From assembly GCA_025454875.1 (NCBI GenBank), contig JALONP010000017.1, positions 1 to 64,000 on the forward strand: 64,000 nt of DNA. Reading direction: 5' to 3'. This document shows, piece after piece, positions 1 to 8,090 of the stretch (the stretch's first letter is position 1; each line of letters opens with the position of its first letter). This DNA is from Bacteroidia bacterium (GTDB lineage Bacteria; Bacteroidota; Bacteroidia; UKL13-3). The notes beneath the pieces were generated by a model. That model was given only the letters and a program-made list of their open reading frames with translations, was not told the DNA's origin and made no database searches. The translations under genes and the position numbers were made by a program.

Positions 1-7
1 TGGGAGT

Positions 8-90
8 CCACCAATTGAGCGAAATCAACCCGAATTAGCCTGAGTGGCGTTGGGCATAGCAAAGAATGAGGGTTGATTTGGAATTGGTGG
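8..90. repeat. Imperfect inverted repeat at left edge
   Basis: The arm at 8-31 reads CCACCAATT, five bases, then AAATCAACCC. The arm at 70-90 is its reverse complement except that the central spacer is two bases. About 38 nt lie between the arms. Region 1-220 shows no credible gene; this repeat and the palindrome at 95-135 are all I see in it. A single-stranded copy could fold into a long hairpin. Dispersed palindromic repeats are common in Bacteroidota intergenic DNA, but copy number cannot be judged from this window. Confidence 0.65.
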
Positions 91-94
91 TCTG

Positions 95-135
95 CTTTTT
101 TGTTACCTTTTGCAGAACCAAAAGGTAACAAAAAG
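95..135. repeat. Perfect 17-bp palindrome with 6-nt loop
   Basis: Left arm 96-112 and right arm 119-135 (CAAAAGGTAACAAAAAG) are exact reverse complements around the loop CAGAAC. It lies next to the repeat at 8-90, so the two together form a compound repeat. The hairpin ends in a run of A on one strand and T on the other. It could therefore also act as a bidirectional terminator for whatever lies left of the window and for the minus-strand gene ending at 221. Confidence 0.7.
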
Positions 136-220
136 AACAGTTAAAGAACTTACAAGCCCCTTTTCCATCATTTGAATGTTATTAGCATAGTTGTGGATAT
201 TCATTTTAAGTAAAAAGGTT

Positions 221-529
221 TTATTCGAGGTTCACACTGTAAATAGCGTGCATGGGAATGAACACGTTGGACTCTATAACCACACCTTCCATATTAAGAG
301 CAAGAACACGCGACTCAATTGCAATCATACCTTGTGTGGTATTTACAGCCAGCAATGTTTGTATGTTAGGATCTCTTCCTAAAATAACTGCTTTATCCAA
401 TGCAACTATGCGCACCCTCATATCTTCGGGTCGTGTATACACTTCAGTTATTGCAAATTGTACTCCTGCCAGTTGGGTAGAATTTAATCGAGGCAAGTCT
501 CGTAAATTAAGTGCCGTATCCATCATCAT
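221..529 (-). CDS. Conserved-looking small hypothetical protein, SOD partner
   Basis: A soluble protein of about 100 aa. Three successive ATG codons (529, 526, 523) allow alternative starts. It begins 3 bp after the superoxide dismutase stop codon, so the two are almost certainly co-transcribed. I see no signal peptide, membrane span or known motif. The second half alternates hydrophobic and polar residues as in a small beta-rich domain (ILGRDPNIQTLLAVNTTQG). I do not recognise the family and assign no function; the link to oxidative stress rests only on operon position. Confidence 0.7.
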   Translation of the reverse strand: MMMDTALNLRDLPRLNSTQLAGVQFAITEVYTRPEDMRVRIVALDKAVILGRDPNIQTLLAVNTTQGMIAIESRVLALNMEGVVIESNVFIPMHAIYSVNLE

Positions 530-532
530 TAA

Positions 533-1138
533 TTACAAAGCTACTTCGTATCGTTTGCTTACTTCATCCCAATTTACCACATTCCAAAATGCGGTAATAT
601 AATCAGGTCTGCGGTTTTGGTAATGCAAATAATAAGCATGCTCCCACACATCGAGCCCCAAAATTGGTGTTCCATTACAATCCGTAACGACATCCATTAG
701 TGGATTATCTTGATTGGGGGTAGAGCATATTTTTAACTTACCCTGCTCCACGCAAAGCCATGCCCATCCAGATCCAAATCGGGTAGTGGCAGCTTTGTTA
801 AATTCTTCTTTCAACTTATCCATTCCACCCAAATCAGAAGCAATCGCAGCTTCAAGCTTTGCAGAAGGCTTTCCAGGTGTAGCACTTAAAATAGACCAAA
901 ACAAAGAGTGGTTGTAATGCCCACCTCCATTGTTGCGCACTGCCATTGGGTATTTGCTAATATTTTTGCAAATCGTTTCAATCGTGAGTTGCTCCGCATC
1001 GGTTCCAGCAACTGCATTGTTTAAATTGGTAACATATGCATTGTGGTGCTTGCTATAGTGAATCTCCATCGTGCGTGCATCAATATGTGGTTCAAGTGCC
1101 GCATAATCATAAGGTAGTTTAGGTAGTTCAAATGCCAT
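533..1138 (-). CDS. sodA: Superoxide dismutase, Mn-type features
   Basis: Converts superoxide to hydrogen peroxide and oxygen in the cytoplasm. The 201-aa length is typical of the Fe/Mn family. The N-terminal helical hairpin carries the first metal ligand, His27, in [11 protein letters not shown]. The [10 protein letters not shown] segment holds the second His, and [20 protein letters not shown] holds the Asp and His that complete the site. A Gly at the start of the second motif and the NQDNP segment resemble Mn-using members more than Fe-using ones, but metal choice cannot be settled from sequence. It heads a probable two-gene unit with the small gene at 221-529. A TATATTCG element lies 48 bp upstream on the same strand. 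Confidence 0.97.
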   Translation of the reverse strand: MAFELPKLPYDYAALEPHIDARTMEIHYSKHHNAYVTNLNNAVAGTDAEQLTIETICKNISKYPMAVRNNGGGHYNHSLFWSILSATPGKPSAKLEAAIASDLGGMDKLKEEFNKAATTRFGSGWAWLCVEQGKLKICSTPNQDNPLMDVVTDCNGTPILGLDVWEHAYYLHYQNRRPDYITAFWNVVNWDEVSKRYEVAL

Positions 1139-1185
1139 AATTTTACTATTTAAATAAATGAATTAAGTGTTCGGTAAATAGACTG

Positions 1186-1193
1186 CGAATATA
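1186..1193 (-). promoter_or_regulatory. Candidate -7 element of sod
   Basis: On the minus strand this reads TATATTCG, a TAnnTTCG variant of the Bacteroidota -7 box TAnnTTTG. It sits 48 bp upstream of the sod start. No clear -33 TTG was found at the usual spacing. Confidence 0.45.
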
Positions 1194-1304
1194 GACCAAA
1201 ACAAAAAATTAACACCTTAAACCAAATTAAGTTTATGCAAAGTACCAAGGTTTGCAGTTTTGGGGATAAATCTTAATTTTACATTACTCTAACTACTCAA
1301 CACA

Positions 1305-1841
1305 ATGATTAAAGGATTTGCTCTACCACTTGTTATTTTAGGATTGGTTCCATTTTTATTTGGATTCATTGCTGTTACAGCCCCAAACATGACGCCAACC
1401 ACCTTAATGTATTATTTGGCATACATGCTTATTGCAGTAGGTGCAGTTTCAGGCGGAGTTGGGATTTTGATACGCAAAAGCCGCAGCAATTGGTATGTAA
1501 GTGTGCTGATGGGTGCAGTATTTTTGGTGTTAGGATTTATTGTTTTTTTAAATGACGACATCGCAGCAAAGTACTATACACAATTTATCGCTTTATGGGC
1601 TGCGCTTATGGGCTTTTCGCTAGTTGCCGCATCTATATTTCAAAAACAATTACGCGTGGTTTTAATTATTAATGGACTCATGTCGTTGGGATTTGGTGGA
1701 GTTATTTACTTTAATCCTTTTTCGGGTTCCACGCTCAATTTTATGATCGGATTTTATACCATTTTATTAAGCATCACCATTTTGTATATGGCAGTGAAAA
1801 TCATTCGCCATAAAAAAGAAGAAATTACCGCAGACGCTTAA
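1305..1841 (+). CDS. DUF308/HdeD-like multi-pass membrane protein
   Basis: A 178-aa protein built from about six hydrophobic helices in pairs, with short polar turns such as RKSRSNWY and a basic tail (RHKKEE). The pattern of repeated two-helix units of about 55 residues resembles the HdeD/DUF308 family, where a role in acid or membrane stress has been proposed for some members. I cannot see a catalytic motif. Its last 17 bp overlap the 3' end of tadA on the other strand, so the two genes are convergent. Confidence 0.75.
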   Translation: MIKGFALPLVILGLVPFLFGFIAVTAPNMTPTTLMYYLAYMLIAVGAVSGGVGILIRKSRSNWYVSVLMGAVFLVLGFIVFLNDDIAAKYYTQFIALWAALMGFSLVAASIFQKQLRVVLIINGLMSLGFGGVIYFNPFSGSTLNFMIGFYTILLSITILYMAVKIIRHKKEEITADA

Positions 1842-2265
1842 AAAACTGTTTAACCAAATCGGAGCATTCTGTTTCCATAATCCCGCCAAGCACTTTGGTT
1901 TTTGGATGCAGTTGGTTACCCGCTTTTTTGTATCCCCTTTTCTCATCAAGTGCTCCAAATACCACTTTGCCAATTTGGCTCCAGTACAATGCGCCACCGC
2001 ACATAATACATGGCTCAAGGGTTACATACAAGGTGCAATCCCATAAATATTTTGCCCCAATAAAATTTGACGCTGCCGTAATGGCTTGCATTTCGGCATG
2101 AGCTGTTACATCATTTAACCTCTCGGTAAGGTTGTAACCTTTTCCAATAATTTGGTGGTTGTGAACAACAATGGCTCCAACAGGCACTTCACCTTCATCA
2201 AAAGCTTTTTGCGCTTCCGCCAAAGCCAATCGCATAAAATATTCGTCTGAAAACAACTCAACCAT
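1825..2265 (-). CDS. tadA: tRNA(adenine34) deaminase TadA
   Basis: Deaminates adenosine 34 to inosine in the tRNA-Arg anticodon; an essential step in most bacteria. The 146-aa protein has the cytidine/deoxycytidylate deaminase zinc site: HAE at residues 56-58 (ligand His56, catalytic Glu58) and PCIMC at 85-89 (Cys86, Cys89). The ATG at 2265 is chosen because a longer reading to 2283 would need a TTG start and adds six residues absent from the family. A free nucleoside deaminase of similar fold cannot be fully excluded. The gene overlaps the convergent membrane-protein gene by 17 bp. Confidence 0.92.
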   Translation of the reverse strand: MVELFSDEYFMRLALAEAQKAFDEGEVPVGAIVVHNHQIIGKGYNLTERLNDVTAHAEMQAITAASNFIGAKYLWDCTLYVTLEPCIMCGGALYWSQIGKVVFGALDEKRGYKKAGNQLHPKTKVLGGIMETECSDLVKQFFKRLR

Positions 2266-2280
2266 CACGTGCAAACATAA

Positions 2281-2312
2281 CAAAAACCGCCCCCTTTCGG
2301 AAAGCGGTTTTG
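2281..2312 (-). terminator. Rho-independent terminator of T9SS gene
   Basis: Read on the minus strand, AAAACCGC pairs with GCGGTTTT around a 13-nt loop and is followed by further T residues. It lies 41 bp beyond the stop codon of the gene ending at 2353 and just upstream of tadA. Confidence 0.7.
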
Positions 2313-2352
2313 CTCTTGAAAAAACTACTTACTATCTAAGTAGCTTCTTAAA

Positions 2353-4137
2353 TCAATGCTTTACCAACTTACTATACCCAATTGCTTGAGGAGTAAGAAC
2401 GGCAATACAGTACACGCCTGCTTGCAGCATTTCAGTTTCAAGTATTATCTCTGCGGTGTTTGTAAATATTTGACTATAAACTAATTTACCATCAACCCCC
2501 ATCAAATGAATTGTTCCTGAGGTAGATTGGGCTAGCTGAATCGTTGCATGAGACCTAACTGGATTCGGATAAATCTGCAATGCAAGTTCATTTTGTTTAA
2601 CCGTTTTTAATCCAGTTGTGGTATCAGGCATGGTAAATTCAATGGTATCGCCACAGCCATTTGCATCCGTAATGGTAAGCATATAAGTAGCTGGGCAAAG
2701 GTTGGGTAAAATAATTTCATTTGAACCTGTATTGTATTGCTCCCCCAACATTGAGCCAACAACTTTAAAAATACCGTAATAAGGAGCAGTACCATTTGTG
2801 ATGGTGAATTCTGCATTATCACAAGGCTGTGAAGTGGGCTGTGCGCCCGAAAATTGTACTTGCAACGCGCAAGTAACGTCAGCACCGATGGTGAATGTAA
2901 TAGTATCTGTGCACGTTAAACGTGTTCCAGCATCATCACCTGATATTTCCCACACGTGCCATGTCTTAGTACCTGATGTTAATCCAAAAATTACCAAGGT
3001 GTCTGATACAAAGTCGCGGGCAATAACAGTATCCGTTGGCTTAGCAGTATCTACAATTTTCAAAAACCGTCCTTTGCTAATCAATAATTGAACAGCGCCT
3101 GTATTCGATTGGCTGCTTGTTGCATTGGTTGTTCCTACAACAGGAACCGTAAAACCGCATCCTGAGGTATACCTGTAAATTTTGCCAACAATCTCGCTTG
3201 TTCGGCCACAAACCAATCCGTTTTGTGCACTTGTAAAATCAACGCCATTGGCTATTACATTTCCATTACCCAATCCTGTAAAGTTCCATGTGGTAGCTCC
3301 ATCATTGGTTTGAAAGATTCCGTTTTCATTTACTAAAAAACCAATGTCTGCCGATACAAAGTCGATTGCTGCTGTGGTGTTAAAAACATTATTTCTGCCA
3401 ACTAATGACTGTCTGTTCCATGTAATACCACCATCAGTTGTTTTGTAAATGATACCACGGGTTGTAAAGTTCACAAACGTATCACCTGCTGCATAACCTA
3501 CTGTTGGGGTTGGAAACTGCACATCAACAAAGTAACGGTTAAAGTTAACAGCGCTCAAACGTTGCTGGAAACTGGCATTTCCTGTTTTGGTGATAATACC
3601 GCCATCATTGTGCGCAACAACAACCGTATTGGTGCTGCTGATATACGTTCCGGCCACTGAAGTAAAGTTGAGTCCAAAACCATTCTCTGTCCATGTTTCT
3701 CCACCATCTGTTGTTGTGTAATAACTTGAAGCATTTGTTCCAAATGCATACCCGTTTTGTGAACCATCAAAAAGTACCTTATGCAAATCCTTAGATCCAC
3801 CTGTTGAGTTGAATGTTTTTGTAGACCAAGTAGCTCCACCATCGGTAGTTTTCAAAACCGTTCCAAAATCACCAACTACCCAACCAACCTGTGATGTTGC
3901 AAAATACACATCATTTAAATCAACAGTGGTTCCACTTGAAAGTGTAATCCATGAAACTCCGTTGTTACTAGATTTTACAATCACACCATTGTTGCCAACG
4001 GCAAATGCAATATTGGTATCAGGAGTAAAAACAACAGCATTTAAGCTAACATCTGACGCGGTATAAACCTCGGTCCAATTTTGGGCTACTGCATTTAATC
4101 CATAAATACTAAGTAGCATGAGTAAAAGTTTTTTCAT
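2353..4137 (-). CDS. Secreted Ycf48-like propeller protein with T9SS sorting domain
   Basis: A 594-aa exported protein of unknown substrate. Residues 1-18 form a signal peptide ending AVAQ. Residues about 20-330 hold repeated units with the signature VGxxGxIxKTTDGGxTW (for example IYKTTDGGITW), typical of Ycf48/BNR-like beta-propellers. A cysteine-containing middle region follows, with two copies of a C-x-n-FTI-type beta-sandwich. The last roughly 75 residues (IYPNPVRSHATIQL to the C-terminus) match the T9SS type A sorting domain that directs cleavage and attachment at the cell surface. It is divergent from the sensor kinase at 4263. Terminator at 2281-2312. Confidence 0.9.
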   Translation of the reverse strand: MKKLLLMLLSIYGLNAVAQNWTEVYTASDVSLNAVVFTPDTNIAFAVGNNGVIVKSSNNGVSWITLSSGTTVDLNDVYFATSQVGWVVGDFGTVLKTTDGGATWSTKTFNSTGGSKDLHKVLFDGSQNGYAFGTNASSYYTTTDGGETWTENGFGLNFTSVAGTYISSTNTVVVAHNDGGIITKTGNASFQQRLSAVNFNRYFVDVQFPTPTVGYAAGDTFVNFTTRGIIYKTTDGGITWNRQSLVGRNNVFNTTAAIDFVSADIGFLVNENGIFQTNDGATTWNFTGLGNGNVIANGVDFTSAQNGLVCGRTSEIVGKIYRYTSGCGFTVPVVGTTNATSSQSNTGAVQLLISKGRFLKIVDTAKPTDTVIARDFVSDTLVIFGLTSGTKTWHVWEISGDDAGTRLTCTDTITFTIGADVTCALQVQFSGAQPTSQPCDNAEFTITNGTAPYYGIFKVVGSMLGEQYNTGSNEIILPNLCPATYMLTITDANGCGDTIEFTMPDTTTGLKTVKQNELALQIYPNPVRSHATIQLAQSTSGTIHLMGVDGKLVYSQIFTNTAEIILETEMLQAGVYCIAVLTPQAIGYSKLVKH

Positions 4138-4262
4138 TGAATTTATTTTGATTCAAAACAACCCATGAATATTCATAACTAGGATGTTCAATTCACAATC
4201 AGCTCATTTGAATTCATAAACGGTATAGGTAGATTTTTGTAGTAAAGATTACCTTGCATGGA

Positions 4263-7235
4263 ATGAAAAACTGGCTACTAAGTATCTTTTGGATTGTATC
4301 ATTGGTAAGCAAAGCTCAACAACCTTATATGTGGCAACTTACCGATGACGATGGTTTGCCCAGCATGGAAGTGTTTAGCGTCCTACAAGATAAACATGGA
4401 TTTATATGGGCAGGAACCGATAACGGTATTTGTAGGTATGACGGGGTTCGTTTTAAAACATATTACCATCCAAAGCAACGAGGTAAAGCGTTTTCACACT
4501 TACAGCAAGATGCAATTGGCCGTATTTGGTGTGTAAACTTTGCTGGCCAAATTTTTATTATCGAAAATGACTCGCTTAAACTGTATGAGCCATTTGAACG
4601 AATACAAAAAACCGGTTTCCCATCCATTCAAATTATCGGAAACGAAATTTGGATTATTGCTTCCAACCAATCGCTTTGGTATGCTCATTACAACGATACC
4701 GTATTACATCAATTTAAGGATTTGCCAAAGGATAGCTATTTATTAACACTCGCTGGCAGCCCGTTATCCAAATCCATCATGGTTACTGGTGATTCCATTT
4801 ACGCAATTCAAAAACATAAACGCATACAAACATTTACAAAAAAGTATGACGGATTAATGCATGCTCCGAAAATGAACGCATTTTTACAATTTTCAGTCGG
4901 TAAAACGAACCTCAAAATAGACGGTTACTACAAAAATAATTGGAAAGCAATCAATACACAGTCGCTCCAGTCTTTACAAGCCCGGGTTATTAAAGTACAG
5001 GAAACAGAGCTAAACGAATATTGGCTTTTAACGTATGATGGTGCACACCTCTTTACTATTGATAACAACAACCAATGTATGCTAAAGCTTTCGATATTAA
5101 AGGGTAATGCCGTTTCAGATGTATTAAAAGACAGAGAAGGAAACTACTGGTTCACTACTTTAAAAAATGGCATCATGGTAATGCCTTCTAAGGAGGTTTG
5201 GTTGTTAAATACCAATAATAGTTCGTTACCGGATAACCGGGTTACCAGAATTGAATCGATTGAAAACGGGAATTTGGTTATCGGAACAGGACAGGGTTAT
5301 TTAAACCAGTTTAATCCCCATAATGCTGTAATTAGCACTAAGCTTAAACTAAACAATACTCAACAAGATATTGAATTGCTTCAATACAATCCACGTACAC
5401 AAAAGCTAATGGTGCTTAATGCAGATTTGTATGCTGTAAACCAACAACTAAACCAATTTAAAATTGAACCCTCCTTATCAGCAGTAAAACACCTGAGCTA
5501 TGATGGTTGGGGAAATGCCTTGGTGAGCAATGCGGCTTCATGTATGTTTATTCCTTCAACTACCGGTAACCAATCACCTTATTGCCAATTATACCCAGCC
5601 AACAGCATGTTTAACAGCTATAAAGCACACGTATTTAGAAACCAACGAAGCAACTGTAATTTATTTAACGAACATGATACAAGTATTTGGATTGCGTTTA
5701 CGGATGGTGTTTACATCTACCAAAAAGGCAAACACAGAGTATTAACATCATCAACAGGAGATACCATTTTTGCTACTTATTTACACAAAGCCCCTGATAA
5801 CACTATTTGGATAAGCACCGTTCAACAGGGAATATTTGCATTCAAAAATGGCAAGCAGGTAAAACAGCTCACTACAAAAGATGGATTAATCTCTAACCAT
5901 GTACGAAAAATAAAAACGAGCGCAAAAACTTTATGGATTGTTACAGATAAAGGTGTTCAAGGTTACCACAGCTCAACTGGTGCGTTCTATTTGTTTGCCA
6001 AAGCTGACGGGCTTGTAACTACTGATGTACTTGATATATTTGTGAAAGACCAAACTGTGTATTTGGCAACAACAAAGGGTTTGCAGTGGTTCAACGAAAC
6101 AGCTTCGTTTGTGAATAAAATACCTCCATTGGTTACTATTGAATCCGTACTTGTGAACGATGAGCTCTCTTTAAAAACGGGAAGTACACTTGACTATTCC
6201 CAAAACAATATCTCCTTTACCATTACCGGAATCGCATTCAAAAGCAGAGGGGCATTTACCTATTGGTATCGTTTGAATGGATTAGATTCCAATTGGAAAA
6301 AGGCTGCATCCAGTGAAAATAATATCCGATTTGTGTCGGTACCTCCCGGACAATACATATTTGAAGTTGTAACTATTAATGAAGATGGAATCCGAAGTTT
6401 AACCCCTGCACGATTTAATTTTGCAATAGCCACACCTTACTGGCAGCGTTGGTGGTTTATTGCGCTCCTTCTCCTATCTATTATTGTATTCGTAAGTTTT
6501 GTGTTCTTACTTAGGATGAAACAAATTGCAAAACGCAACAAGTTACAATCTGACAAAAAAGAGTTGGAGATGGCACTTCGTACCTCACAATTGTCTGCCC
6601 TCAAAGTACAAATGAATCCTCATTTTATTTTTAATGCACTTAATTCCATCCAAGAATATATTTTAACAAATGAGAAAAAACTGGCGAATAGCTATCTTGG
6701 GAAATTCAGTGACTTGATGCGCATTTACCTTGATATGAGTAACCAAACACAAGTATTGTTAAGTGCAGAACTCAAAGCCATGCGTCTTTATCTAGAGCTC
6801 GAAGCCATGCGATTTGAAGACAATTTTGAGTACAACCTTCATGTGTCTGAACAATTGGCTCCAGACGAAATTCAAATTCCTGCCATGATTATTCAACCTT
6901 ATATTGAGAATGCATTAAAACATGGATTGCTACATAAAAGAACTGACCGCAAATTGGCAATTTGGTTTAAGGAACATACAGAGCGTACCATTGTATGTGA
7001 AATACGAGATAACGGAATTGGACGTAAACAATCAATGGAACTCAATGCAATCCGCAACAAATCGTATACATCTTTTGCAACCCGCGCTACCGAAAAAAGA
7101 TTGGAACTTTTAAATGCTGGTTTAAACGATCCAATTGGAATTGCCTATGATGATTTGCTCCATCATGATGGACAGGCTGCTGGTACACGTGTAGTCATAA
7201 CCATTCCAATTGTAAAAAAAGAGAGTGATATATAG
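4263..7235 (+). CDS. LytS-type sensor histidine kinase with reg_prop/Y_Y_Y sensor
   Basis: A membrane kinase of 990 aa. A signal peptide (residues 1-19) precedes a periplasmic two-propeller sensor of reg_prop repeats, such as GFIWAGTDNGICRYDG near residue 45. A Y_Y_Y domain at about 640-725 (FTYWYRLNGLDSNW) follows, then one transmembrane helix at about 730-752. A short helical linker leads to the His_kinase domain, with the phospho-acceptor His787 in MNPHFIFNALNSIQEYI. The HATPase_c domain shows the N box IENALKHG and NGIGR. The ATG at 4263 is preferred over an upstream TTG at 4254 because it begins directly with the signal peptide. The LytTR regulator at 7336 is its evident partner. Unlike Bacteroides hybrid systems, it carries no receiver or DNA-binding domain. 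Confidence 0.95.
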   Translation: MKNWLLSIFWIVSLVSKAQQPYMWQLTDDDGLPSMEVFSVLQDKHGFIWAGTDNGICRYDGVRFKTYYHPKQRGKAFSHLQQDAIGRIWCVNFAGQIFIIENDSLKLYEPFERIQKTGFPSIQIIGNEIWIIASNQSLWYAHYNDTVLHQFKDLPKDSYLLTLAGSPLSKSIMVTGDSIYAIQKHKRIQTFTKKYDGLMHAPKMNAFLQFSVGKTNLKIDGYYKNNWKAINTQSLQSLQARVIKVQETELNEYWLLTYDGAHLFTIDNNNQCMLKLSILKGNAVSDVLKDREGNYWFTTLKNGIMVMPSKEVWLLNTNNSSLPDNRVTRIESIENGNLVIGTGQGYLNQFNPHNAVISTKLKLNNTQQDIELLQYNPRTQKLMVLNADLYAVNQQLNQFKIEPSLSAVKHLSYDGWGNALVSNAASCMFIPSTTGNQSPYCQLYPANSMFNSYKAHVFRNQRSNCNLFNEHDTSIWIAFTDGVYIYQKGKHRVLTSSTGDTIFATYLHKAPDNTIWISTVQQGIFAFKNGKQVKQLTTKDGLISNHVRKIKTSAKTLWIVTDKGVQGYHSSTGAFYLFAKADGLVTTDVLDIFVKDQTVYLATTKGLQWFNETASFVNKIPPLVTIESVLVNDELSLKTGSTLDYSQNNISFTITGIAFKSRGAFTYWYRLNGLDSNWKKAASSENNIRFVSVPPGQYIFEVVTINEDGIRSLTPARFNFAIATPYWQRWWFIALLLLSIIVFVSFVFLLRMKQIAKRNKLQSDKKELEMALRTSQLSALKVQMNPHFIFNALNSIQEYILTNEKKLANSYLGKFSDLMRIYLDMSNQTQVLLSAELKAMRLYLELEAMRFEDNFEYNLHVSEQLAPDEIQIPAMIIQPYIENALKHGLLHKRTDRKLAIWFKEHTERTIVCEIRDNGIGRKQSMELNAIRNKSYTSFATRATEKRLELLNAGLNDPIGIAYDDLLHHDGQAAGTRVVITIPIVKKESDI

Positions 7236-7335
7236 CGTTTGTGTATTCAAATCTACCATTAATGAACTCCTTAAAACAGTTACCTATTTACCAATTACCT
7301 TACCTAACTAAAAATTGCTATTTGCAAAAGAAACC

Positions 7336-8088
7336 ATGATTAAAGCAATCATTATTGATGACGAAGCCAAAGCAAGGCGAATTATGGAAGTGCTCCTAAC
7401 AGAGCATTGCCCAACTGTGACGGTAATGGAATCGGCCGAAGATGTGTTAACTGGAATTAAAGCCATACATAAACACCAGCCCGATTTGGTTTTTTTAGAT
7501 ATCGAAATGCCAGGTTATACAGGTTTTCAGTTACTTGATTTTTTTGAAGAAATTCGCTTTCAAGTAGTGTTTACTACAGCATACAGTGAATACGCGTTGC
7601 AAGCCTTTCAAGTAAGTGCTGTTGATTACTTGCTAAAACCCATTCAAATTGATCAGTTGGTGCATGCTGTAGAAAAGGCCAAAAAGTTAATTGGAAGCGC
7701 CCACCCATCTGAGACCATTATTGCTTTGAAAGAAAATTTAGAAGCACATGAAGTTAAAAAACTGGCCGTACCAACCTCAAGTGGACTCTCATTTATTGCA
7801 ACGGAACATATTGTGCTAATGGTGGCAGATGGATCGTATACTCATATTTACCTAACTGATGGAACGAAGATGCTTATCAGTAAAAAAATTAAAGAGTTTG
7901 AATTGAATTTAGCATCCAATAGTTCATTCTTCAGAACACATCGCTCTTACCTCATCAATCTCGCACATTTAAAGCAATACGTAAAACAAGATGGCGGGCA
8001 TTTGTTAATGGATAACAATCAAATTGCCCATTTGGCCCGCGAACGAAAAGATGCCTTTCACAAACGCATTGAACACCTTAAGTTATAA
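7336..8088 (+). CDS. LytTR-family response regulator
   Basis: A 250-aa two-domain regulator. Residues 1-120 are a receiver domain: acidic pair DD at 8-9, phospho-acceptor Asp55 in FLDIEMPGY, and the conserved Lys in VDYLLKPI. Residues about 150-250 are a LytTR DNA-binding domain, ending in the typical FFRTHRSYLINL segment. The ATG at 7336 starts directly at MIKAIIIDDE; the longer reading from 7315 needs a TTG start. It lies 100 bp after the LytS-type kinase, with which it should form a two-component pair. The target genes are unknown; the divergent T9SS gene at 4137 is a positional candidate only. Confidence 0.95.
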   Translation: MIKAIIIDDEAKARRIMEVLLTEHCPTVTVMESAEDVLTGIKAIHKHQPDLVFLDIEMPGYTGFQLLDFFEEIRFQVVFTTAYSEYALQAFQVSAVDYLLKPIQIDQLVHAVEKAKKLIGSAHPSETIIALKENLEAHEVKKLAVPTSSGLSFIATEHIVLMVADGSYTHIYLTDGTKMLISKKIKEFELNLASNSSFFRTHRSYLINLAHLKQYVKQDGGHLLMDNNQIAHLARERKDAFHKRIEHLKL

Positions 8089-8090
8089 CC

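Noticed and set aside
191-602. Plus-strand ORFs over the SOD downstream gene
   Set aside because: They lie antisense to the 102-aa gene and sod, have no protein-like features, and the opposite strand gives the better coding sequence.
2607-3842. Minus-strand ORFs inside the T9SS propeller gene
   Set aside because: Out-of-frame shadows of the 594-aa gene, with no signal peptide or family motif of their own.
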